Shown: piece by piece, positions 1-4,892 of the stretch
Layout: each line of letters begins with the position of its first letter
Position numbering within the stretch: the stretch's first letter is position 1
Assembly (NCBI GenBank): GCA_027082895.1
Contig: JALWTJ010000255.1
Span: forward strand, 1-5,886
Length of the DNA: 5,886 nt
From: Hyphomicrobiales bacterium
GTDB lineage: Bacteria > Pseudomonadota > Alphaproteobacteria > Rhizobiales > Devosiaceae
Reading direction: 5' to 3'
The notes under the pieces: generated by a model
Databases searched by the model: none
Told to the model about the DNA's origin: nothing
What the model saw: the letters and a program-made list of their open reading frames with translations, nothing else
Program-made: the position numbers and the translations under genes

Positions 1-1034
1 GTCTGGATGGCCGATACGAACTGGTGGCAGGCGCCCTGTCATCGCGCCCGGACGTGGCCCGGGAATCGGCCCGCGAACTGGGGCTGGACCCGGCCCGCTC
101 CTACGATTCATTTTTGCAGATGGCCAGGGAAGAAGCAGCCCGTGCCGATGGCATCGAGGCGGTAACGATCGTTACCCCCAATCATATGCATTTTCAGCCG
201 ATCAAGGCATTTCTGGAGGCCGGAATACATGTCATCTGCGACAAGCCCCTGACATCAAGGCTGCAAGATGCGCTGGAACTTTCCTCTGTAACACCGGCCA
301 ATAACGCGCGTTTCATGTTGACTCATAATTATACCGGCTACCCCCTGATCCGCACGGCCCGCCACATGGTGGCCCGGGGCGATCTGGGCAAGGTGCGGGT
401 GGTACAGGTGGAATATCCCCAGGACTGGCTGAGTACTTCCATTGACAACAGGCAGGCGCGCTGGCGTACCGATCCCGAACAGGCCGGAAATGGTGGTTGT
501 CTGGGGGACATTGGCACCCACGCCCATAACCTTGTGGGGTTCGTCACCGGATTGCGCACCCATGCCTTGAGTGCCGACCTGAGCCGTTTCGTGCCCGGGC
601 GGCAGCTGGATGACAATGTGCACATGATGCTGCGTTTCGAGGGAGGCGCCAGAGGAATGCTCTGGGCGTCCCAGGTCGCTCCGGGCAACGAAAACGGCCT
701 GCAACTGCGCGTCTATGGGGAAAAGGCGGGGCTGGAATGGCGGCAGGATGTACCCAACCAGATGTGGTTCACGCCCCTCGGGGCACCCCGGCAGTTGCTG
801 ACACGGGGCGGGGCAGCATCCGGCGCCCCCGGTGCGTTCGTGCGGGTGCCTCCCGGTCACCCCGAAGGTTATCTGGAGGCCTTTGCCACCCTTTATGCCG
901 AGTTTGCCGACATGATACGGGGGGAGGGAGACGGGGAACTTCTGCCAACCCTGGCCGACGGTCTTGAGGGAATGAAATTCATCGACGCCGCGGTGCGTTC
1001 GTCCCGGGCCGACGGCAAATGGACCACGCTGTGA
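1..1034 (+). CDS. Gfo/Idh/MocA-family oxidoreductase, 5'-truncated by window edge
   Basis: NAD(P)-dependent dehydrogenase of the Gfo/Idh/MocA family, which usually oxidises or reduces sugars, inositols or related polyols in the cytosol; the substrate cannot be told. The reading frame is open from base 3 (LDGRYELVAGAL...), so the gene begins before the window. The GTG at 24 is internal, and roughly 40 N-terminal residues with the Rossmann glycine motif are missing. Visible: the second half of the nucleotide-binding domain (IEAVTIVTPNHMH near 160-190), the family's E/D-K-P element as DKP at 240-248 with the presumed catalytic lysine, LTHNYTGYP near 320-345, and the GDIGTHAHN active-site segment at 504-530 (Asp at 507 and His at 519, D-x3-H spacing). 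The C-terminal beta-sheet domain is complete (LRFEGGARGMLWASQ). 343 residues are visible, ending in TGA. No frameshift seen. Family call is firm; specificity unknown. Confidence 0.93.
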   Translation, partial: LDGRYELVAGALSSRPDVARESARELGLDPARSYDSFLQMAREEAARADGIEAVTIVTPNHMHFQPIKAFLEAGIHVICDKPLTSRLQDALELSSVTPANNARFMLTHNYTGYPLIRTARHMVARGDLGKVRVVQVEYPQDWLSTSIDNRQARWRTDPEQAGNGGCLGDIGTHAHNLVGFVTGLRTHALSADLSRFVPGRQLDDNVHMMLRFEGGARGMLWASQVAPGNENGLQLRVYGEKAGLEWRQDVPNQMWFTPLGAPRQLLTRGGAASGAPGAFVRVPPGHPEGYLEAFATLYAEFADMIRGEGDGELLPTLADGLEGMKFIDAAVRSSRADGKWTTL

Positions 1035-1035
1035 T

Positions 1036-1065
1036 GTGCCAGCGGGCCGTTCCCAGGCTGGGCAC
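1036..1065 (+). terminator. Imperfect stem-loop just after the oxidoreductase stop
   Basis: One base after the TGA, GTGCCAGC (1036-1043) pairs with GCT plus GGCAC (1057-1059 and 1061-1065, one bulged G), and GGG/CCC (1044-1046/1052-1054) extends the stem. No T-run follows, so it is not a classical intrinsic terminator. It may be a 3' mRNA-protecting structure or a pause site for factor-dependent termination. Confidence 0.35.
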
Positions 1066-1095
1066 CGCGTCATTTGTCATGGCAAATTTCGTTGG

Positions 1096-1130
1096 AAAAA
1101 ACGTCCTCCCCCGCAGAAGGGGGGAGGACG
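1096..1130 (-). terminator. Rho-independent terminator of the small exported-protein gene
   Basis: A perfect 11-bp GC-rich stem (1102-1112 pairing with 1120-1130, 7-base loop) is followed, reading the minus strand, by six T residues (1101-1096). On the plus strand no T-run follows, so the element is directional. It lies about 100 bases after the stop of the minus-strand gene ending at 1234 and may also block antisense transcription into the oxidoreductase gene. Confidence 0.88.
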
Positions 1131-1233
1131 GGGCGAAAATTGCCCCCAATAACCGGAAACATGGGGTTCCGGATTCGCGTCCTGCCGTTCCGTGATGCAT
1201 CGGCAGTCAAGAAGCACCCCGGCAACGCCGGGC

Positions 1234-1641
1234 TCAGTAGGTCTTGGTCAGAACGTAGTCAGCGCCCCAGTTGGTGACCTGGCCGTTGTTCAGCTTGGTC
1301 TCGATGGCAACGTGCATGGACTTCAATTGCGGCACGATGTCGAGCCGGATATTGTTGGTGGCATTGGCATCAACGAACGAGGCCGTGAACGAGTTCGGGC
1401 CGACCTGCTGCATGGCGGACCAGCCGAAATCATGGGTGTTGCCGTTGGGCGCCGCCCCGATCACGTTGACAGAAAGGTCGCCGTTACAGTCTCTGCCCGT
1501 AATGGTGGGCAGGGCGTGCCCCGGAACGATGTTGGTCCATTCACTGAACACGCAGGCCGCCATGGCCCCCGATGTGGAGGTAAGGGCGGCGCTGAACATT
1601 GCGACCGCTCCAAGGGTCTTCAGAAGCGTGGATTTATGCAT
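1234..1641 (-). CDS. Small exported protein of unknown function
   Basis: A 135-residue protein starting MHKSTLLKTLGAVAMFSAAL. Residues 1-28 form a clear Sec signal peptide: Lys3/Lys8, a hydrophobic core, then SGAMA with cleavage before ACVFSEW. The mature chain of about 107 residues is rich in alternating polar/hydrophobic stretches (DLSVNVIG, SFTASFVDA, MHVAIETKL, ADYVLTKTY), suggesting a compact beta-rich fold. Two cysteines (in ACVF and RDCNGD) could form a disulfide. The ATG at 1641 is preferred over the in-frame TTG at 1677 because GGAAAAGGA lies about 9 bases upstream of it and the signal peptide starts there. It seems monocistronic, with its own terminator downstream. The pattern W-x-N ... 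G-D-L-x-V ... final aromatic strand vaguely recalls small secreted beta-sandwich proteins, but I do not recognise a family. Lipoprotein is unlikely: there is no good lipobox before the first Cys. Confidence 0.82.
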   Translation of the reverse strand: MHKSTLLKTLGAVAMFSAALTSTSGAMAACVFSEWTNIVPGHALPTITGRDCNGDLSVNVIGAAPNGNTHDFGWSAMQQVGPNSFTASFVDANATNNIRLDIVPQLKSMHVAIETKLNNGQVTNWGADYVLTKTY

Positions 1642-1977
1642 GGGATTCAGTCCTTTTCCTGGAAGGTGTGCCGACAATGACGGCCGTCCGCAATATGGAC
1701 AGCCCCCGCCTTGGGAGGAGGTATTGTCAGTGCCATACTGGAACGGGGAACATGAACGACGCCTGAACGGGCTTTTTCGTCCGGCAAGAAGGGAGGCTCT
1801 TGCTGACTGATGCCGTGCGCATTTCAGGAACGATGAAGGGAGAAAAGGGCAGGAAAGCAGGAAGGAACATTCGTGCGCCCGAGCGACGCCGCCACGATCT
1901 TTTCGCCGATACGCACCTGTCCCGTCGGGACCAGTCAGCCAGTCATCTGCAAAATGAACCGGACGGTTGTCGGATCG
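1642..1977. other. 336-base stretch without a supported gene
   Basis: Lies between the exported-protein start and the NDUFS4-like stop and must hold the promoter of the exported-protein gene, but I cannot pick out a convincing -35/-10 pair. It contains a perfect 10-bp palindrome GACGGCCGTC (1679-1688) about 38 bases upstream of the ATG, which could be an operator or simply GC-rich chance. A small stem (GTCCC/GGGAC, 1919-1931) without a T-run is also present. Open frames crossing it have no ribosome binding site or recognisable domain. Confidence 0.5.
1951..1968 (-). terminator. Weak candidate terminator after the NDUFS4-like gene
   Basis: Ten bases past the stop at 1978, reading minus, AACCG/CGGTT (1968-1964 with 1961-1957) folds with a 2-base loop (or AACC/GGTT with a 4-base loop), followed shortly by TTTT (1954-1951). 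The position is right, but the stem is short and the T-run minimal. Confidence 0.35.
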
Positions 1978-2283
1978 TCAGTGGGTCCAGGGGGTTTTCC
2001 GGTCTGCCTTGAAATTGTCCACATAAAGGGTGCGCTTGGGGGTCGGTTCATGCTCCGGCATGACCTGGTAGGCCAGCCCCTGGCTGCGCGCATATTCTTC
2101 CGCCGCCTCCAGACTGTCGAATGTCAGACGCACCTGGCTGTCCGTATCCGATGAACTGGCATAGCCCATGAGCGGGTCGATCCGGACAGGACTGGTGCGT
2201 TCATGTATCAGCACCCAGTGGCGGCTCTTGCCCTTGCCCGATTGCATGGCATTGCGTGCAGGATGAAAGATGAGTGCAGTCAT
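1978..2283 (-). CDS. NDUFS4-like accessory subunit of respiratory complex I (ETC complex I subunit)
   Basis: A 101-residue protein matching the ETC complex I subunit family, the bacterial counterpart of mitochondrial NDUFS4 (18-kDa subunit). It sits on the peripheral arm of NADH:ubiquinone oxidoreductase and helps hold the NADH-oxidising module in place; it is not a catalytic core subunit. Supporting signals: N-terminal FHPARNAMQSGKGK (about 6-19), WVL (23-25), the hallmark RIDPLMGYASSSDT (34-47, compare NPLMGWTSTGD in mitochondrial proteins), FDSLEAAEEYARSQGLAYQV (55-74), and the C-terminal NFKADRKTPWTH. The length is normal for the bacterial family. ATG at 2283 is chosen because the conserved N-terminus follows it; AAGAGG lies about 11 bases upstream. 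No nuo genes are in the window, which is usual for this accessory gene. It follows tRNA-Pro on the same strand after 45 bases, so it may be expressed from the tRNA promoter. Confidence 0.9.
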   Translation of the reverse strand: MTALIFHPARNAMQSGKGKSRHWVLIHERTSPVRIDPLMGYASSSDTDSQVRLTFDSLEAAEEYARSQGLAYQVMPEHEPTPKRTLYVDNFKADRKTPWTH

Positions 2284-2328
2284 GGCGCAAACGACCTCTT
2301 TTCTGGGCCAACGGTAACGGTGCCACGA

Positions 2329-2405
2329 TGGTCGGGGCAGCAGGATTCGAACATGCGACCCCTGGTTCCCAAAACCAGTGCTCTACCAGGCTGAGCTATA
2401 CCCCG
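2329..2405 (-). tRNA. tRNA-Pro (anticodon UGG)
   Basis: A 77-base minus-strand cloverleaf with encoded CCA (2331-2329). Acceptor stem CGGGGTA/TGCCCCG (one T-G wobble), D-stem GCTC/GAGC, anticodon stem CTGGT/ACCAG with loop TTTGGGA giving anticodon TGG (2371-2369), variable loop GGGTC, T-loop TTCGAAT. UGG can read most or all CCN proline codons. The T-stem GCATG/CCTGC has a T-C mismatch at positions 52/62, where a G-C pair would normally make GCAGG/CCTGC; every other stem is intact. On the same strand the NDUFS4-like gene begins 45 bases after the CCA. Confidence 0.97.
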
Positions 2406-2425
2406 CTCCATGCGCGTGCAACCTG

Positions 2426-2454
2426 CCAATACACATTCTTTGGCAACAGGGCAA
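2426..2454 (-). promoter_or_regulatory. Candidate promoter for tRNA-Pro
   Basis: Reading minus, TTGCCC (2454-2449) and TATTGG (2431-2426) are separated by 17 bases and end about 20 bases before the mature tRNA. The position and TTG-rich -35 suit an alphaproteobacterial housekeeping promoter, but the -10 matches the consensus only in TAT. Confidence 0.35.
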
Positions 2455-2517
2455 GCGCTCAGATGGGGCAATGGTTCCCGCTTGACCCGCATGGGGGTTC
2501 AGGGGCAGTTTGCAGCC

Positions 2518-3276
2518 ATGTTGAGACCTGAAGACATGTGGCCGTTTGGCCTGGTAAGGGGGGGATTCCCCCGTTTCATCGGCATCGTGCTGCTGCTTTT
2601 TGTCGGCCTTGCCTTTCTTGACCCCCTTGCTGTTGCCTGGAGCCGGTCCCTGCCGCCCTGGGTCACCATTCCCTTCGGCGGGATCACGCGGCTGGGACAG
2701 GCGGAATGGATACTTGTCCCCTCCCTTGTCATTGGCGTGTGGGGCTGGTTGCGATCGCGTCGTTCATTCTCCGGCATGCAGGGGCAGCAACACGGCGCAC
2801 CACAGGTTTATGCCCTGTCCCTGTTCATATTCTTCAGCACCGCACTTCCCGGTCTGCTGGCCAATATTCTTAAGCGGCTGATCGGGCGCGCGCGGCCCGT
2901 TCACCTTGAGCAGTTGGGCCTGTTCCATTTCCAGCCCTTCAGCGACTGGACCTTCCAGTCCATTCCCTCCGGCCATACCTCGACCATGTTCGCCTTTGCC
3001 ACCGGCATCATGTTCCTGTTTCCGCGGCTGTCCCCTTGGGCGTTCCTTCTGGCCGCGCTGGTTGGCTTTTCGCGCATCGTGCTGGGCATGCACTACCCAA
3101 CCGATGTCTTTGCCGGCATGTTGACGGGTATCATCTCGGCTTATGCGGTGCGCAATTTCTGGCTGTCCCGCGGCTGGCTGTTCGTGCGGACAGGGGAAGG
3201 GGTCGTGCGTCGATCTGCGGGACCGGGAAGGGCACCGTTTCCGGATGCCAAGGCTCAGTCGAGAAACGTCCTGTAA
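2518..3276 (+). CDS. PAP2-family membrane phosphatase
   Basis: Integral membrane phosphatase of the PAP2 superfamily, acting on lipid-linked phosphates or pyrophosphates such as phosphatidic acid, undecaprenyl pyrophosphate or lipid A. The tripartite signature is complete. With residue 1 at 2518: K-x6-RP as KRLIGRARP (119-127), PSGH (150-153, catalytic-assist His153), and S-R-x5-H-x3-D as SRIVLGMHYPTD (185-196, nucleophile His192, Asp196). About six hydrophobic spans: FIGIVLLLFVGLAFL, WILVPSLVIGVWGWL, VYALSLFIFFSTALPGLL, TMFAFATGIMFLF, PWAFLLAALVGF, and VFAGMLTGIISAYAV. The frame extends up to ATG 2410, but that start lies 5 bases from the tRNA, lacks a ribosome binding site, and would add 36 residues of no family character. 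ATG 2518 (AGGGG about 12 bases upstream) gives 252 residues, normal for the family; ATG 2536 is also possible. The basic C-terminal tail is unremarkable. The stop overlaps the convergent lyase gene by 22 bases. Confidence 0.9.
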   Translation: MLRPEDMWPFGLVRGGFPRFIGIVLLLFVGLAFLDPLAVAWSRSLPPWVTIPFGGITRLGQAEWILVPSLVIGVWGWLRSRRSFSGMQGQQHGAPQVYALSLFIFFSTALPGLLANILKRLIGRARPVHLEQLGLFHFQPFSDWTFQSIPSGHTSTMFAFATGIMFLFPRLSPWAFLLAALVGFSRIVLGMHYPTDVFAGMLTGIISAYAVRNFWLSRGWLFVRTGEGVVRRSAGPGRAPFPDAKAQSRNVL

Positions 3277-4484
3277 CGTTCCAGCCCCTTTTTCAGGTCG
3301 GCCTTCAGGTCGTCGGGCTCCTCAAGGCCGATATGCAACCGCACCAGTTGCTCGTCTTCCGGCAGTGAGGTGACGGTGCGGTTGTTGGTGAACTGGGGCA
3401 GGATGATCAGGCTTTCATATCCTCCCCAGGACACCCCGATACCGAACAGTTCCATGCCGTCGAACAGGGCATGGATTGCTTCTTCGGGCCCCTTGGGCAG
3501 GGCGAAGCTGAACGTGCAGCCGCCCCCCGAGAAATCCCGTTTGAAGATGGCGTGACCGGGGTGGGACGCAAGGCCCGGATGCAACACGCGGCGCACCGGG
3601 GCCTGCTCTTCCAGCCACCGGGCCATGTCCAGCGCCCGCGTGTTGAATTCCTTCATGCGGATGGCAAGGGTCCGAAGACCCCGTGCCGCCAGAAAGCAGT
3701 CGTCTGCCCCCGCGCACAACCCCATGTCCCCATGGGTGGTTTTTACACGGTCCCAATGGGAGCGATTGGCGGTAATGGTGCCGAACATGGCGTCGGAATG
3801 GCCAACGAACATCTTGGTGCCGGCGTGCACCACGATATCCGCGCCCAGCTCCAGTGGCCGGTAAAAGAGGGGCGTTGCCCAGGTATTGTCGATGAGAATC
3901 GAAATGTCGCGCCCCCGCAACGCATCGGCAATGGCGGGCAGATCCTGAATTTCAAAGGTAAGGGAGCCCGGACTTTCCATCATTACCGCCCGCGTGGCCG
4001 GTGTGAGCAATTCGGCGATGCCCGCGCCGATACCTGGGTCGTAGTAGCGCGTGGTAACGCCCATGCGGGCAAGATAGCCGTTACAAAAGATGCGCGTCGG
4101 CTCGTAGATGCTGTCCGACACCAGCAATTCATCCCCTGCACCAACCACGCTCATCAACGCGCAGGATATGGCCGAAAGCCCCGAAGGGGTCAGTCGGGTG
4201 CCCGCACCATTTTCAAGGGAGGTGATGACATCTTCCACCGCGCGCGAGGAGGGCGTGCCACGCCGCCCATACTCGAATTCCTGATCGTGGTTCAGATAGG
4301 CGGCAAGGTTTGGATAAAGGACGGTGGAAGCCCGATAGACCGGCGTGTTGACCATGCCGTGCTGCTGGCGGGGATGTCGCCCCACATGCACAAGCCGGGT
4401 CTGGGCCGACATGCTGTCCGCGACGTTTCCCTGGCCGGCGTCAGCTGTTGTATCGTGGGGGGAGGGCGCGCGCCTGTCGTTCAT
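3255..4484 (-). CDS. metC: Cystathionine beta-lyase, MetC type (PLP-dependent)
   Basis: Cytosolic PLP enzyme of the Cys/Met metabolism family that cleaves cystathionine to homocysteine, pyruvate and ammonia in methionine synthesis. The 409-residue product follows E. coli MetC closely: EYGRRGT (71-77; Tyr72 and Arg74 bind PLP phosphate), SIYEPT (125-130; Tyr127 stacks on PLP), ESPGS (170-174), IDNTWA (198-203; Asp199 contacts the pyridine nitrogen), TKMFVGHSDAMFG (223-235; Lys224 forms the Schiff base), ARGLRTL (267-273), VSWGGYESL (351-359) and RLHIGLEEPDDL (382-393). The SWGGYESL and IGLE..DDL blocks favour cystathionine beta-lyase over gamma-synthase or gamma-lyase. Start is uncertain: ATG 4484 has AAGGA very close (2-base gap) and adds a 24-residue polar tail, whereas ATG 4412 (residue 25, MSAQTRLVHVG) aligns with the usual MetC N-terminus but has a poorer ribosome binding site. 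It diverges from the amino acid-binding protein gene. Confidence 0.92.
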   Translation of the reverse strand: MNDRRAPSPHDTTADAGQGNVADSMSAQTRLVHVGRHPRQQHGMVNTPVYRASTVLYPNLAAYLNHDQEFEYGRRGTPSSRAVEDVITSLENGAGTRLTPSGLSAISCALMSVVGAGDELLVSDSIYEPTRIFCNGYLARMGVTTRYYDPGIGAGIAELLTPATRAVMMESPGSLTFEIQDLPAIADALRGRDISILIDNTWATPLFYRPLELGADIVVHAGTKMFVGHSDAMFGTITANRSHWDRVKTTHGDMGLCAGADDCFLAARGLRTLAIRMKEFNTRALDMARWLEEQAPVRRVLHPGLASHPGHAIFKRDFSGGGCTFSFALPKGPEEAIHALFDGMELFGIGVSWGGYESLIILPQFTNNRTVTSLPEDEQLVRLHIGLEEPDDLKADLKKGLERYRTFLD

Positions 4485-4551
4485 CGTCCTTGTTCCGGTT
4501 CATTGCCTCGGGTTGGTCACTCTAGACATATATCGGCCAGACATGCCAGCC

Positions 4552-4567
4552 TTGCATTCGCATGCAA
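4552..4567. promoter_or_regulatory. Inverted repeat TTGCAT-N4-ATGCAA, possible operator
   Basis: Perfect 6-bp arms around a 4-base centre, 68-83 bases upstream of the metC start. If TATATG on the minus strand (4532-4527) is the metC -10, the repeat covers the -35 region, a natural place for a repressor or activator. The regulator is not identifiable from the sequence. Confidence 0.4.
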
Positions 4568-4734
4568 AAATGAATCCGGCACCCCGCCCGTGAAGGACGA
4601 ATGCTGGGGGAAATCGGTTGCCCCAATATCAGGAAACTACCCAGAAATACGCAGAAAAAATGCGGGAAACATGGTTAATTTAACGTTGAGAAGGCTTTTT
4701 TTGCCCCTGCTTGCCCCCATGCCGACTAAACCCC

Positions 4735-4762
4735 TTGACCTTTACGTCAAATAAAGTATCCA
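4735..4762 (+). promoter_or_regulatory. Candidate promoter of the amino acid-binding protein gene
   Basis: TTGACC (4735-4740) and TATCCA (4757-4762) are 16 bases apart. The -35 is good and the -10 weak. The -35 is the left arm of TTGAC-CTTTAC-GTCAA (4735-4750), so a regulator binding this repeat would compete with RNA polymerase. Predicted transcription start is near 4769, directly before a strong stem-loop. Confidence 0.4.
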
Positions 4763-4769
4763 TGCTCCG

Positions 4770-4802
4770 ATACCAATTTTGCCGGCACAAGGCGAAAGGT
4801 AT
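4770..4802 (+). promoter_or_regulatory. Stem-loop at the predicted 5' end of the binding-protein mRNA
   Basis: ATACC (4770-4774) pairs with GGTAT (4798-4802), then a 2-base AA bulge, then TTTTGCC (4777-4783) pairs with GGCGAAA (4791-4797, one T-G wobble) around a 7-base loop. Twelve pairs in a 33-base element. No T-run follows, so it is not a terminator. It may stabilise the mRNA or regulate it. Confidence 0.5.
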
Positions 4803-4892
4803 ACCCTGGGGAGGGCTTCAATTGACGCTGCTTGTTTGTCCTTTTTGTCCTTTCCGGGTTTTTCTCAAGGTTAGGAAACAAAAGGCAATCTA

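Larger units (their letters stand above)
4485..4892. promoter_or_regulatory. 408-base divergent control region between metC and the binding-protein gene
   Basis: No gene is supported here. It holds promoters for both flanking genes. Visible elements: an inverted repeat at 4552-4567, three copies of TTGCCCC (4618, 4701, 4711), an A-rich segment at about 4625-4670 that could act as an UP-like element, the palindrome GTTAATTTAAC (4674-4684), a candidate rightward promoter overlapped by TTGAC-N6-GTCAA (4735-4750), and a folded leader from 4770 on. On the minus strand CATATA (4527-4532, reads TATATG) is a possible -10 for metC, without a clear -35. Confidence 0.6.

Noticed and set aside
1140..1164. 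Similarity of this intergenic stretch to 4618-4674 (TTGCCCC-AATA and GGAAACATGG shared)
   Set aside because: Shared words of about ten bases are expected several times by chance in a window of this size; the match needs a gap and does not extend, so I do not call a dispersed repeat.
1762..1779. GCC-TGAAC-GGGC followed by TTTTT as a plus-strand terminator
   Set aside because: Three to four weak pairs, and no plus-strand gene lies upstream to be terminated.
1192..1810. Plus-strand open frames (162 and 179 residues) opposite the exported-protein gene
   Set aside because: They are antisense to a gene with a signal peptide, ribosome binding site and terminator; their products have no recognisable domains and no good ribosome binding sites.
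1824..1937. Minus-strand open segment reading LVPTGQVRIGEKIVAAS, resembling a piece of coding sequence
   Set aside because: Only 36 residues between stops, no ATG start or ribosome binding site and no recognisable family. A decayed gene end is possible but cannot be supported without a search.
2410..2517. Upstream in-frame extension of the PAP2 gene to ATG 2410
   Set aside because: The start would lie 5 bases from the tRNA 5' end without a ribosome binding site and adds no hydrophobic or family sequence; this stretch more likely holds the divergent promoters.
4485..4620. A SAM riboswitch in the metC leader
   Set aside because: The predicted leader is short and shows none of the conserved SAM-I or SAM-II core elements I know.
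4691..4705. GGC-T7-GCC as an intrinsic terminator
   Set aside because: The T-run is the loop, not the tail; the stem is only three pairs and no gene ends here.
3471..4754. Long plus-strand open frame of 427 residues opposite metC
   Set aside because: High-GC antisense shadow: metC on the other strand carries every catalytic motif of its family, whereas this product is His/Arg/Gly-rich without any domain.
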